NCBI RefSeq assembly: GCF_030272615.1
Contig: NC_081412.1
Location: 542,644,335 to 542,708,334 of the forward strand
DNA from: Cryptomeria japonica
Lineage: Eukaryota > Streptophyta > Pinopsida > Cupressales > Cupressaceae
Reading direction: 5' to 3'
DNA: 64,000 bases
Under the pieces are notes generated by a model. That model was not told where the DNA came from. It saw only the letters and a program-made list of their open reading frames with translations, and did no database searches. Positions 9,786 to 21,830 of this stretch are shown piece after piece. The translations under genes were made by a program, and so were the position numbers. Numbering within the stretch: position 1 is the stretch's first letter; every line of letters begins with the position of its first letter.

Positions 9786-11345
9786 TGTATGTTAGGAATT
9801 CGAAAATCATCACAAACAAATCAAAATATTAATAATAGCTCAATCACAAAAGCAAATTGCAATGATCTATCCTAAACAACACTCAATAGAGACATGAAAT
9901 AAAAACATTCAAAAAGATTATGCAAACCAGATGTAAATCCAAATGTTTCCTTCATGCGGCTCCATTGTTCTTCTTTCTTCTCCAAATAGTTTTATTGTAG
10001 ATCTCACCTACTAGTGCATGATCATGATATGAAAGCAAGTAAATAAGATATTGCTCAAGAATACTCGAAGCGTGATTTGACAAAGTGATTAGAAATTCGA
10101 TAATCTGATTAGGGGTTCAAAATATGATCAATTGGGGGTCTTGATTGAAGAAATTCATCCAATTTATAGATAAATTGGAGAGATGAACAAATTAGCATGA
10201 TAGTGATCCGAATGGAAATTCAAATCAAGAATAGCAAAATTATGACATGTCTATGACAAATTGCTATGCAAGGATTTATGACAATTTATGACAATTTTCT
10301 ATGTCAAGAATTGATTGATTGTCAATTATGACAAATTATGACAAATTTCTATGTCATTCCCATGAAATTAGGAGAGAAATAGGAGGAAATTGAAATTAAG
10401 AATTTAGAAAATTAGAAAATTAGAAAAAGAGGAATTAAGAAAATTAGGAATTAAGAAATTTGAAATTAGGTAAAATTAATTAATAATTTTTCATTTATTA
10501 ATTAATTCACAAGGAGGAATAATTAGCCAATTAAATGAACATTTAATTGTGACAAGAAGACTTAGGATAAATAAAATAAATTATTTAATCCTAGAGAGAG
10601 AAATGACACACAAGGTTAAATGATTAAATCATAAAACCCTAGAAGATGAATTAGCAATGCGAGAATGACAATTAGGTCTTGATTGATAATAATTGATTCG
10701 ATTTGATTCTGATTTAACAAAGGACCAATGTGATAAATGACTTGATTGATAAATGCGCCAATTGACGAGGAACAATGACAAATTGATCCAAATTGACATA
10801 ATTGAGATAGACAACAATTGATAGCGAAATGATCGCAAAATGACAAGATTGACAAGATGACAAGGATCGATAACAAAATAGATTCCAAGAGGACAAGATT
10901 GGAAATGACCACGATCGATGACAAATCGATCGCAAAATGACAAGATCAAACAATGACAACGATCGATGACAAATCGATCACCAGATGACCAAAATTGATA
11001 AGAGGACAATGATCGATGACAAATCGATCGCATGATGATAAAATTGAAAAGAGGACAAAACCCTAATTAGGATTGACGATCTCCAAAATGATGACAAATA
11101 AGCACACACATTGATGCGACAGGATAAGATTGACCAAAATCATGACTGAAGATTGTTGTCGACAAGACCAAATTTGAGAACTAGATGATTGAAGAATGTA
11201 GAAGAATGACTCGATGCTCGCAAATGATAAAGATCAAGTGCGAATCATAGGAGAAATGTTAATGCGACACAAAAACCTAAAATGAGGCAATGTGCAAATG
11301 TTAAAGTATGACTCCGCAAGTGTTGACCATTTTTAGGTGTCTACA
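9786..11345 (-). mobile_element. solo LTR, TSD GACAT
   Basis: A 1,560-bp unit with TG...CA ends (TGTATGTTAGG at the left, GGTGTCTACA at the right) is flanked by a perfect 5-bp duplication GACAT at 9781-9785 and 11346-11350. On the minus strand it begins TGTAGACACC, a start commonly seen in plant gypsy LTRs. No internal region, primer site or polypurine tract is present, so it is a solo LTR left by LTR-LTR recombination. It lies within the LTR of H. Its centre has a tandem array of short hairpins (10815-11040). Confidence 0.8.
10815..11040. repeat. about 48-bp tandem repeat of GATC-rich hairpins
   Basis: Units begin near 10815, 10864, 10912, 10960 and 11010. The best unit (10912-10932) has 8-bp perfect arms CGATCGAT and ATCGATCG around a 5-nt loop. 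The units at 10960 and 11010 differ by one base each, and the first two are decayed. Confidence 0.75.
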
Positions 11346-11350
11346 GACAT

Positions 11351-11592
11351 AATTAGGGTTTATGATTTAATGATTCATTGGAGGAATGAAATAAAAAAGA
11401 GGCACACTTAGGGTAAATGGCCCAATTTAATGATGTATGAAGTGATGAAATATGACTTTAGATTTAATTAAATTAATTTATTAAATTCTTAAAGGGAAAT
11501 TACAATGCAAGATGTAGACACACTAAGGTGGGTGATAAACTAAGTGTGGATTTGTACCAGTCTAGGAAGGGTGTACAATTTACAACACTACA
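11351..11592 (-). repeat. H 3' LTR, proximal part
   Basis: On the minus strand the LTR starts TGTAGTGTTGTAAATTG at 11592, directly after a purine-rich tract. It is broken at 11346-11350 by the target duplication of the solo LTR. Confidence 0.6.
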
Positions 11593-11609
11593 TTTAGCTC
11601 CCACTTTAG
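11593..11609 (-). other. polypurine tract of H
   Basis: The minus strand reads CTAAAGTGGGAGCTAAA immediately before the LTR start, as expected for the plus-strand primer of a gypsy element. Confidence 0.55.
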
Positions 11610-12563
11610 CGTTCATATGAAACTACATGCATATGCAATATAAAGTAAATAAAAGTAAACATTCACAAAAAAGGATATATCCATAAGTTGTTAGACGAAG
11701 CCCCCAACGATATCTGCAACACACAGTTAGGAACTGCACCCTACAAAATCACATGTTAGATAAAATCACAAAATCACCTAAATGCTTACTAAGGAAGGTG
11801 ATGAAATTCATGGGTAGCTATATGCCCCCCTGTTTCATCTTGCTAATTTTAGTGAGTTGAAAAAAGGTATCATGTTTACCACATCAAATTGTGAAAGAAG
11901 ATTGATGACAAATACTCACAAGAAGATTTGATAAAAGATAAAAAACTAATGGAGATTCATTTGGTAAGAAAGAGGACTAAACCTCAATTCCAACACAACA
12001 AAGAGTGTGAGGATTTGAGATTTATCTAACACAAGATGAAAGATTTAAATGGAAACAAATGCAAGAGATACAATTAAAAAAAAATGCAACTTCGTAAAAG
12101 AAATTGGGAAAGAATGGAGGATTGAAATGACATCAAAGAGAGATTATTTATAGCAAAACTCTTCTAAAAGAAGGCAAGATATCCTCATTAGGGATATGGA
12201 TGTGCACAAAATAGAAGGGTTTATTATAAAAGATACTACTCAATGAAGAAAAGAAATTGATGAATGATCAAAGACTTCCAACACCAAGGAGGAGGTCCCA
12301 GTTAAGCATATGTACTTAAGATTCCCATTAGGGATGCTTGTTCCAATATGAGAGAAGGAATTCAAATATGAATACACCTCTACAATCAATAAGAAATCCT
12401 TATAGAAGATGCTACTTTACAAAGGGAAAATTTTAATCTCAAGAAGGAGAGATGTTTGAAATCACTCTTGACCCTCATATATAGGGAGAAGAGATGAGAT
12501 AGAAATAGGGTATTATGTTTCTTCAAAAAAGTATGATTGCACATAAAATTGTACCGTCATGAA
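11610..12563 (-). other. H internal non-coding region
   Basis: About 950 bp with no open frame and no RT or integrase motif on either strand. It ends with the F target site: ATGAA at 12559-12563, repeated at 19862-19866. Confidence 0.5.
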
Positions 12564-14034
12564 TGATAACTCAATGATGAACGAATAGTACTAAACTGGT
12601 ATTGAGAGGGGGGGTTGAATCAGTACAGACAAAAACACACTCTTAAAGCGGTTTGTCAACAGACACTGTGCATTGATAGATAAATAGTAACACCGTTCCT
12701 TAAAAAAGGTACAACCAAAAAAACCTAGAATAACTAAGACAAGCATAAACTGGTTGACACTTATCTTCTCATACAATCTAACACTTCATTTCCATTTCAC
12801 CCTAATGCATGAACAGGTAATCTACCATCAAAGATATATATATAAGCAACTAGATCAACATGATTCACTGCTTGACAGAAAACAACATAGCATCACATGA
12901 AGAAGACATCATACATGACACACATATTTTCACGTGGAAATCCAACTGGGAAAAACCACGGTGGGGATGAATACCCAAAAGCTTGTTTTTGAACTCTTTA
13001 GAAGTTCGCTCTGTTAGGAGCCTTGCCCGGTTAAAGACTGATACAATAGGTTCTGTTAGGAACCGATCCTATTAGGGATCACCCAATTAAGGGATGGCTA
13101 GAATACCCAGTTAAGGGTTAAACCCTGTTAAAGGTTACCTTGTTAGAGGATTTCAAGAGCTCAATGGTTTTGAGTCACCTTGTTAAAGGATTTATAGCAA
13201 ACCGATTAAAGCTACCTTGTTAAGGGATTTTACAACTGTTGAGGTGGTTAGAGATCAACAGGTATTACAATGATCTGGTAACAACACTCAATGCCAATGA
13301 AAATCTACTTAAGCTCCTCTTCACCTTCTGCACTTACACTCTATAGGTATCACTTCTCTCCTTTGGTCTAGCAAGAATCACGTATCTCTTCTCTTGGATA
13401 CACACACACAGCTTTTGCCAACTACCTCAGAAAGAATCACAACATTGACCTTATAGGAAAATAGATAGGTCAGTAGCATAAACCCTAAACCCTAAACTTG
13501 TTAGGTTAAGGAATTCAAAATGGTTCAATCCTGACCATTGAGAACACTGCATTAAATGCAACAGTCTTGATCCAATCTCAAGACATTCTCCATCATTCAT
13601 TTTCCACTGATTTCATGGCTGCTGATAACCCATCACACATTATCACCATTTACAGACTTCACACATTCCCGAGGTAGATAGGAACAATCTCCTTCATGCA
13701 AGATCCTTCACGCACACAAGGCTTACGTGGCAACATGATCTATTCTTCATTATCATGCTAACTCATCACACAAAGTCATTGGTTGAGCCACACAGGCTTG
13801 AAGCACTTCAACCAGAAACCCTAAAGTTGAGAGTACCAACCGGTAGTCATACAATGCTTCCATGTGCCGGTTCCCATAACCATATGCCGGTTCACCTTGA
13901 ACAAACACATCACTTCACTTTGGCACAAATGTCGATTCACAGTGTTACACCGGTTTTCTTCTCTTCATCATATTGACATCAATGACAACACACAATATCA
14001 TTATGTCCTCATACCAATTCACATAATGCCAACA
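12564..14034 (-). repeat. F 3' LTR
   Basis: 1,471 bp, TGATAACTC...GCCAACA. It holds the poly-G tract near the left edge (C-run on the sense strand), the GGGAAAAACCACGGTGGGG block near 12950, a run of GTTAAGGG-like motifs at 13020-13230, a telomere-like CCCTAAA repeat at 13480-13497, and CCGGTTC boxes at 13860-13960. Open frames inside it are not genes. Confidence 0.9.
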
Positions 14035-14035
14035 A

Positions 14036-14046
14036 TCTCCCCCTTT
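14036..14046 (-). other. F polypurine tract
   Basis: AAAGGGGGAGA on the minus strand directly next to the 3' LTR. This is the plus-strand primer site. Confidence 0.85.
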
Positions 14047-14236
14047 GGCATTGATGGCAATATACAAAGATATCTCTCTGCTTCACATCTTCTCTCCCTT
14101 TGACAATAATGCCAAAGTGGAGGCACAAGTTGCCATGTTCCATTATGTTTCCCCCCCTGAGGAGTGGCATCCTTCAACACATCAATCCAAAAAACATTTG
14201 ACTATGCAGTACCTGACTGATGTGGAGCATATACCT

Positions 14237-17200
14237 TTAGTTTACCTCCTGAAGGGGCAACACCCCTAGTTCACCTCTTAAGTACATAAATGTAGCCTTT
14301 GGGAGAGGCTTGGTGAATATGTCTGCTAACTGCTCCTTACTGGAAACATGTTCCAGTGCAATCTCTTTGTTCTGAACCTTTTCCCTCAAGAAATGGTACT
14401 TAAGCTCAAAGTGCTTGGTTCTAGAATGTAAAACCAGATTCTTGGAGATATTAATTGCACTAGTATTGTCAAAAAATATACTTACCGGTTCAGATATAGG
14501 AACTTTGAAGCAATTTAATACATGCTTCATCCAAATTGTCTGAGTGTAGTTCATGAAAGTTGCAACATACTTTGCTTCCGCTATAGATTGAGAGATACAA
14601 CTCTACTTCTTACTCATCCATGAAACCAGTCTACCATCGAGAAAGAATGCACCACCGGTTGTGCTTTTCCGGTCATCTACATTACCTCCCCATTCAGCAT
14701 CTCTGTATACTTTTAAGTTGAAATACTTGCTATATGGATACCACAATCCATAATCAATAGTTCCCTTCAGATACCTAAAAATCCGCTTGACTGCAACCAA
14801 GTGGGATTCTCTTGGGCTTTTTTGGAACCTTGCAGTAATGCCAACTACATGTGCAATATCTGGTCTGCTATGCACTACATAATGTAACTTACCAATCATT
14901 GATCAGTATTCCTTCTCATCAACCAATGTTGAATCATCATCTTTGGATAGTTTATAACCGGTCACCATCAGTGTACCGACTAGTTTTCTATCTTCCATGC
15001 CAAAGGTCTTCAACACCTCTTTGACATACTTGGACTGAGTGATAAAGATTCCATCTTTCATCTACTGGATCGGCAGTCCAATGAAGAGCTTAATCTCCCC
15101 CATGAGTGACATCTCAAACTCTTTCTTCATCTCATCTGCAAACTCATGACTCATCTTGTCATCTCCACCAAATACAATGTCATCAACAAATACCTCATAG
15201 ATCAGGATCTAATCTCCTTCAGACTTCAAGTAGATATTTCTATCTTCACTTGTTCTCTCAAATCCAATCTTCACAAGATGGGAATGTAGACATCCATACC
15301 AAGCTCTAGGTGCCTTCTTTAGACCATATAAGGATTTATGTAGCCTACATACCATGTCACTATCTTCAGATAGGGCAAACCCATCTGGTTGCTCTATATA
15401 CATCTCCTCTTCAAGTACACCATTTAGGAATGTAGATTTTACATACATTTGATATACTTTGAAACCTTTAAAAGCTGCATATGCAAGACGCATATGAACT
15501 CCTTCCAATCTGGCTACAGGAGCAAAGATTTCTCCATAGTCTTCTCCTTCTTCTTGGGCATATCCTTTGCACACCATTTTGGCTTTGTTCCTAATCACTA
15601 TGCCATCCTCATTCAGCTTATTTCTGAAAGCCCATTTGGTACCAATGACATTTTTATGCTCCGGTCTAGGTACCAAAGACCATGTACCATTTTTCTCTAT
15701 CTGGGCAAGTTCCTCATCCATTGCCTTGATCTAGTCTTCATCTTTATGTGCCTCTTTGAATGATTTAGGCTCAAATTCAGAGATCATACATGAATTTTCT
15801 CTAACCTTTCTTCTTCTAAGCATTCCTGCATCCTTAACTCCTATGATTTGCTTAGGATCATGATTCAGCTTAACATATCGAGGAATGGTCTTGATAGATT
15901 CCTCTTGCTTTTCTTCTTCATCCTTATCTCCATCATTATCAGCATCTACATCTACCAGTGTAGGAACACTATTACTGGTACTTGGTTGACTGACAACCGG
16001 TTCATTTACCACTTACTTACTGTTGGTTTCCTTAGTTTTCTCAGAGGTTTCATCAACTCTTACATTGATGCTTTCCATGATTCTCTGAGTCCTATTATTG
16101 AAACACTTGAGAGCTTTGTTCTTGCTGGAATACCCTAGGAATATTCCCTCATCACATTTCACATCAAATTTTCTCTAGTGTTCACTCCTCTTGATGTAAC
16201 ATTTTCTACCAAACACTCTGAAGTAGCTAACCATAGGTGTCTTACTGGTCCAATACTCATAAGGAGTTTTATCTATACCTTTCTTGATGAGTACCCGGTT
16301 CATTGTGTAGATTGCAATGCTCACCGCTTCTCTCCAAAAGGCATGGGCTACTTTTCCTTGAATCAACATAGTTCTAGCTGCTTCAACCATAGTCCAGTTA
16401 TTCCTCTCTGCTAGGCCATTCTGTTGTGGAGTCCGGGGGGTAGACAGTTGCCTCTTGATGCCATGTTCTTCATAGTACTTGTTGAATTCACCGGAAGTGA
16501 ATTCCCCTCCTTGATCAGTTCTTAGAAACTTGATCCTTTTACCGCTTTCCTTCTCCACTAATGCTCTGAAAGCTTTGAACTTTACAAAAGTTTCAGAATT
16601 ATCTTTCAAGAATGTGACCCACATCATTCTTGAGCAGTCATTAGTGAGAATCATGAAGTACCTATCACCCTGCACACTCCTAGTTTTCATAGGACCACAC
16701 AAATCAGTATGCACAAGATCAAGCAAATTGTCAGCAATGAAAGATTTACCTTTAAAGGTTGAGGAAGACATTTTCCCCAATTGACACTCTCTGCACAAGG
16801 TATTATCTGGTTTTCTTAACACCGACAACCCTCTAACTGCCTTGATCTTACTAGCCTTCACAATGTTATCAAAGTTTACATGGCAGAGTCTCCTATGCCA
16901 TATCCAACTATCATCAAATTTAGCCATAAGACATGTACTTATATTTGCATTCAGCTAAAATAGGTTACCTTTCATCTGCATGCCGGTGGCCACCAATTCA
17001 CCATTCTTTCCTTTGATTTTGCACACTCCATTCTTGAATTCCAGAGTGAGACCACTGTCATTCAGCTCGACAACACTCAGAAGGTTGTGTCTGAGACCAT
17101 CAACCCAATACACATTGTCAACACTACTCTTTCCATTTAGAGAGATGGACCCTCTATCTTTGACCATGCATGGTGCATCATTACCAAAGTGAACCACACC

Positions 17201-18315
17201 ACCATCATACTCTTCCAAGGATAGAAACTTGCTCCGGTCACCAGTCATATGGTGAGAACAACCACTGTCAATAATCCACTCATTGGAATTATCAAATCGG
17301 GAGACAAGAGCCTTCTTGTCTGACACATCTTCCTTGACAACAATGAACACAATATCTTCATTTTCTTCATCTTCTGATTCCTCATCTGTGACACCTTCAT
17401 CAACTGCCACAAAACAATTTCTCCGGTTTCCTCCTTTGAATTTCTTGAACCTTTCTAGTTTGTCCTTATTGTCTCCATTAGGACAATTCACAACAATATG
17501 TCCTATCTGGTTACAAGAAAAGCATTTCAAAGGAATCTCACCTCTTTATTTTCTGGTTCCATTAGGAAGTTTCCTGGCAATAAGATCTTCAAATGCCATC
17601 AGAATCTCCTCATCATCCATTTCTCTGCTTCGTCTTGGTTCATCACTAGTGCTCGTTTCTTTTCCTTTTCTGGATGGTACAACAAAAGCTTTAAAAGCTG
17701 ATTCAGTCTTTTGAACACTGCCATCAAAACTTTTTAGCTCATAGGCTATCAACTTTGCACTGATGGAGTCTAGGGATACCTTAGTCTTGTCTATTGATCT
17801 TAGCTCCTGAATAGCAGCAACCCTTATTGCATAGACTGGTAATAAGTGTCTCAGGACTTTGCTTACCATAGTGGAATCTTCCATTTTACCACCTGCACTC
17901 TTGATATCTCCAACAACGGTTTTGATTCTTATTCCATATTGTTGAATGGTCTCACCTTCAACCATCCGCATGTCTTCAAACTTCCCTCTAAGGATTTCTT
18001 CCTTAGCTTGTTTTAGATGCTCATCACCACCATAGATATTTTCAAGAGTATCCCATACCTCTTTGGGATTTACGTTATCTTGGACATCAACAAACTCAAT
18101 GTTAGATAAACTACTAATTAGGGCTTCCATGACTTACCCATTCTCTTGCATCTCTCTCTCTTTTGGTAATTGGTGAGAGTACCAGTAGGGGCAACATAGG
18201 CATTGTCAACATAGCTCCAGTATTGAGAACCCATGCTTTTGATGTATATCTTCATTCTATCTTTCCATATACTGAAATTTTCTCTGTTAAAGTTTGGACC
18301 TTCCCTCTTCATCAT
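14237..18315 (-). pseudogene. F Gag-Pol polyprotein, disrupted
   Basis: Chosen start: MMKREGPNFNRENF at 18315, the same start as in the other copies. Order: Gag (18315 to about 17480) with a frameshift near 18125 and a CCHC knuckle CFSCNQIGHIVVNC. Protease active site DSG is at 17261-17269. Integrase (16175-16927) has the HHCC finger (WHRRLCH, LCRECQ) and an intact triad: HTDLCG, RTDQGGEF and AERN, with 35 residues between the last two. RT is at about 15070-15721 and RNase H at 14237-14899. Stops interrupt the RT (TAG before ILIYEVF, for CAG) and RNase H (TAG in the KKQSC motif). In RT the conserved [11 protein letters not shown] reads QMYVKSTFLNG, so the first catalytic Asp is lost. It cannot encode an active element. 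Confidence 0.9.
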
Positions 18316-18372
18316 TAGACTGGGATCTTTACCTCAAGCAGTTAATCTTATAACATAAAGGACCTTGAGGAT

Positions 18373-18384
18373 GCTCTGATACCA
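18373..18384 (-). other. F primer binding site
   Basis: The minus strand reads TGGTATCAGAGC, complementary to the 3' end of initiator Met tRNA, two bases inside the 5' LTR. Confidence 0.9.
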
Positions 18385-18386
18385 AT

Positions 18387-19861
18387 TGATAACTCAATGA
18401 TGAATGAATAGTACCGAACTGATATTGAGAGGGGGGGGGGGGTGAATCAGTACATACAAAAACACACTCTTAAACTGGTTTGTCAACAGACACTGTGAAT
18501 TGACAGACAAACAGTAACACCGGTCTTTAAACAATGTATAACTAGCAAAACCCAGAATAACTGAGACAAGCATAAACTGGTTGACACTTATCTCCTTATA
18601 CAATCTAACACTTCATTTCCATTTCACCCTAATTCATGAACAAGTAATCTACCATCAAAGATATACATATAAGAAACTAGATCAACATGATTCACCACTT
18701 GACATAAAACAACATAGCATCACATGAAGAAGACATCACACATGACACACATATTTTCACGTGGAAACTCAACTGGGAAAAACCATGGTGGGGATGAATA
18801 CCCACAAGCTTTTTTTTGAACTCTTTAGAAGTCTGCTCTGTTAGGAGCCTTGTCCGGTTAAAGACTGATACAATAGGTTCTATTAAGAACCGATCCTGTC
18901 AGGGATCACCCAGTTAAGGGATGGCTAGAATACCCGGTTAAGGGTTAAACCCTATTAGAGATTACCTTGTTAGAGGATTTCAAGAACTCAATGGTTTTGA
19001 GTCACCCTGTTAAAGGATTTACAGCAAGCCGGTTAAATCTACCCTGTTAAGGGATTTTCCAATTGTTGAGGTGGTTAGAGATCAACAGGTATTACAATGA
19101 TCTGGTAACATCACTCAATGCCAATGCAGATCCGCTTAAGCTCCTCTTCACCTTCTGCACTTACACTCTGCAAGTATCACTTCTCTCCTTTGGTCTAGGA
19201 AGAATCACGTATCTCTTCTCTTGGATACACACACACAACTTTTGCCAACAACCTCAAAAAGAATCACAACATCGACCTTATAGGAAAATAGATAGGTCGG
19301 TAGCACAAACTCTAAACCCTAAACCTATTAGGTTAAGGAATTCAAAACGGTTTAATCCTGACCGTTGAGCACACTGCATTAAACGCAATAGTCTTGATCC
19401 AATCTCAAGACATTCTCCATCATTCATTTTCCACCATTTTCATGGCGACTGATAACCCATCACACGTTATCGCCATTTATAGACTTCACATATTCTCGAG
19501 GTAGATAGGAACAATCTCCTTCATGAAAGATCCTTCACGCACACAAGGCTTACGTGGCAACATGATTTGTTCTTTGTTATCATGCTAACTCATCACACAA
19601 AGTCACCGGTCGAGCCACACAGGCTTGAAGAACTTCAACTAGAAACCTTGAAGTTGAGACTACCAACTAGTAGTGATACAATGCTTCCATGTGTCGGTTC
19701 CCATAACCATATGCTGGTTCACATTGAACAAACACAACGCTTCACTTTGGCACAAATGCCGGTTCACAGTGTTACACCGGTTCTCTTCTCTTCATCATAT
19801 TGACATCAATGACAACACACAATGTCATTATATCCTCATACCAGTTCACATAATGCCAACA
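18387..19861 (-). repeat. F 5' LTR
   Basis: 1,475 bp, TGATAACTC...GCCAACA, partner of 12564-14034 and of almost equal length. It carries a 12-nt G run at 18431-18442. The telomere-like motif near 19313 is decayed. Confidence 0.9.
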
Positions 19862-19956
19862 ATGAATGACAATGAGCCCCGAGTAAGTGACCTACCAATG
19901 TCACATAATGATGAGCAACATAATAGCCATTAATGTTATTTAAAGAAATAATAGAT

Positions 19957-20588
19957 TTAATGAGGTATTTGAATATGACATGTTAAATGATCTACTGTAA
20001 GTGAGATTTTAAACATGTGTAAGATGATGGATGTTAAAAAGTCTTTAGAAAGAGAGAAGTTTATATCAGAAGAATAGGCCACTAAGTCATACTTTTCTTG
20101 CACACAAGAAATCTTAGGAGAGGGATAAGTGTGATTCATTAGAGTCTTATTCCTAGAAGAAGGGATTTTAGAATGAGTAGAAGATAAAGTCTCATAAGTG
20201 GAATTAGAAATCTCTTGAGGAGATTCATAAAGAGATTTGTTCATCACCAAGATTTCCTTATGAGGGGTATGAGTGTTGAAAGAAGTAGAAGATGATTTAA
20301 TCAAGGTGAGGTGATCATCACTACTAAATATATAATTCACATTTAGAGATGGTCTTTTAGATTCTTTAGTGGCTTAGAAGGATTATATCCAAGTTCATTT
20401 GCGCCACAACCATTGCCATTATAGCCACTGTTAGCTAAAATATGAAAAATAGGACCATAAAGGGATGCCAAATTAGAAAGAGATGGTGATACCCTATAGG
20501 TCTCAGTTATATATGAATTAGAGGAAGGATTTGAAGACTCATTTGAATTAGAAGCAACCACAAAGTGGTTACTTAGTTGTTTAGACAA
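19957..20588 (-). pseudogene. H region downstream of protease, G-patch-like
   Basis: Two minus-strand frames (20343-20588 and 19957-20340). The first contains ILANSGYNGNGCGANELGY, a glycine-spaced stretch like the short G-patch-type segment that follows protease in some plant gypsy elements. The second is serine/threonine-rich and has no motif I know. RT should come next but does not. Instead the frame ends at 19957, and non-coding sequence leads to the F insertion site. Confidence 0.45.
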
Positions 20589-20639
20589 AGTGGGTTGCTC
20601 TTAAGGTTCCTCCTTAGATTTCTCCTTCTCAGTCTTAAA

Positions 20640-21449
20640 TTATTTTCGAGATACTCTATACTCTCCTACAAAAGTAGGGTTAAAGTCTAGAGATCCCCAA
20701 TCATCATCTGAGATCACTACTTCGGGAGAAAAGATATCCTCGAGAGGATATTTTGATTGAGTAGAAGAATCAGGAGTACTAGAAGGAACAAGATAATTAA
20801 AGGAAATAGATGTATTTGAAGACATAGGAGGATTCAGAGAAGAATGGGAAGTATTTGAACAAGAAGATATATATTTTAATGGTTCTTGACGTTTGTCAGC
20901 TAACAAGGTATATGTCTTACTATTATAAATAAACTTGACTTTCCTATTAAAAGTTGAGGGGACAACTTGCATGCTATGAATCCATGGTCTCCCTAATAGA
21001 AGGCTCTATGTCAAATTAGTAGGCATGACATGAATAGGTGTAGGTAGCATAACAAGACCTACCTTAACTGGAAAGGTTATGACACCTAAACATTGTTTAG
21101 AAACATTATCAAATCCTCGAATAGAAAGAGAAGTGGGTTCGATGAGATAATGATCCACATTAATCTTATCCAATAAGTCCACACCACAAACATTAAGGCC
21201 ATACCCATTGTCCACAAGGGTTCATCTTATAGCACTATCGTTGATAATAACCAAAATCATAAGAGGATAATATTGATGTTGGATTTCATGAGAAGGTAAC
21301 TTAGCTTGTGTGAATACAATTTGAGCTTTGGGTTTACTTGTAGGATCAATCAAAGAATCCATGTTATTAGGTGTCACTGCAGGTGGGACATATAAGTTTT
21401 TCAAAACATCTTGTAACATCCCATGATAAATAGGTGAAGTTTGAACCAA
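20640..21449 (-). pseudogene. H gypsy-type aspartic protease remnant
   Basis: Broken frames at 21222-21449, 21006-21215 and 20640-20972 read in order as one domain. It begins with a DLVQTSPIYHGMLQDVL lead-in and LPSHEIQHQYYPL. The active-site strand is VDNGYGLNVCGVDLL (21204-21212 for D-N-G), followed by LLGRPWIHSMQVVPSTF near 20960-21000. This is the arrangement of plant Ty3/gypsy proteases, which end with the GRPWIHS block. The active site reads D-N-G where D-T/S-G is expected, so activity is doubtful. A stop follows PTNLT. The lead-in frame connects upstream to gag. Confidence 0.75.
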
Positions 21450-21830
21450 ATCCCAAATAGAAATCTTAGTAGGAGTAGCTTTAAGTTGTTCAATGAGATC
21501 ATACTCCTTACTAAGAGTCTCTGATATATGATGTGCTTGTGGAAGAGTAGGTTGAGAGGGAGGAAGTGAAGTTGGGGTAACTAGAAGGGGATTAGGTTGC
21601 CTATTGTTTCTTGTATTGTAGGTATGAGCAACCGTATGATAACTCTCTCTCCTATGATTTTCTTAGCATACTTATAAGGGCTCTTAGTAGGATAACCTCC
21701 TTGCATAGTAATAACAGGTTTCTTAGGAATGCAAAAAGAATCATTATTATAACCACCTTGAACCAATAAGATAGGCTTACATTGAGAACTTTGTGAAGGA
21801 CAAGCACCTTGAACTTTGAAGAGGGGTTTA
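21450..21830 (-). pseudogene. H gag C-terminal remnant
   Basis: The minus strand reads an LLVQGGYNND and ITMQGGYPTKSPYKYAKK stretch with three related Q-G-(G/A) phrases, then EQLKATPTKISIWDLVQTSP, which leads into the protease. The pattern fits the tail of a gypsy-type Gag. The N-terminal part is cut off at 21830 by the left edge of C. A reading frame that appears to continue to 21889 is an artefact of the C LTR. Confidence 0.5.

Larger units (their letters stand above)
12564..19861 (-). mobile_element. element F: complete Ty1/copia element, TSD ATGAA
   Basis: A 7,298-bp element with two LTRs (12564-14034 and 18387-19861), a tRNA-iMet primer site, a polypurine tract and a full but broken Gag-Pol. 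The 5-bp duplication ATGAA is perfect on both sides, so it entered as a single insertion into H. By eye, sampled LTR stretches differ by roughly 8-11%, which points to an old insertion. Its LTR and coding sequence are close to those of B, D and E, so these belong to one broad family. Confidence 0.92.
8484..21830 (-). mobile_element. element H: gypsy-type, gag-protease only, interrupted
   Basis: H is read on the minus strand. Its 3' LTR is 8484-9785 plus 11351-11592, and its polypurine tract is at 11593-11609. A non-coding stretch (11610-12563, continued at 19867-19956) separates the tract from a protease and gag C-terminal region (19957-21830). Three later insertions sit in it: a solo LTR (9786-11345), copia F (12564-19861) and copia C (from 21831). 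Without F, the protease end and the polypurine tract are only about 1.7 kb apart, and no RT, RNase H or integrase motif is seen there. That makes H a non-autonomous or deleted copy. Its 5' half must lie beyond C. Confidence 0.55.

Noticed and set aside
10616-11033. Overlapping open frames of up to 134 codons in the solo LTR
   Set aside because: They follow the 48-bp tandem repeat in several frames at once, so they are shadows of repeat structure.
10815-11040. CRISPR-like array
   Set aside because: Units are contiguous tandem repeats without unique spacers, no cas genes, and the context is a plant LTR.
13480-13497. Telomere or chromosome end
   Set aside because: Only two to three CCCTAAA units, inside LTRs, at a fixed position, with kilobases of retroelement on both sides.
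13755-14269. Short open frames in F and the similar ones at 19063-19933, 52279-52657 and 54990-55241
   Set aside because: They recur at the same place in each LTR because the LTRs are alike; none has a motif, and they are on the antisense strand.
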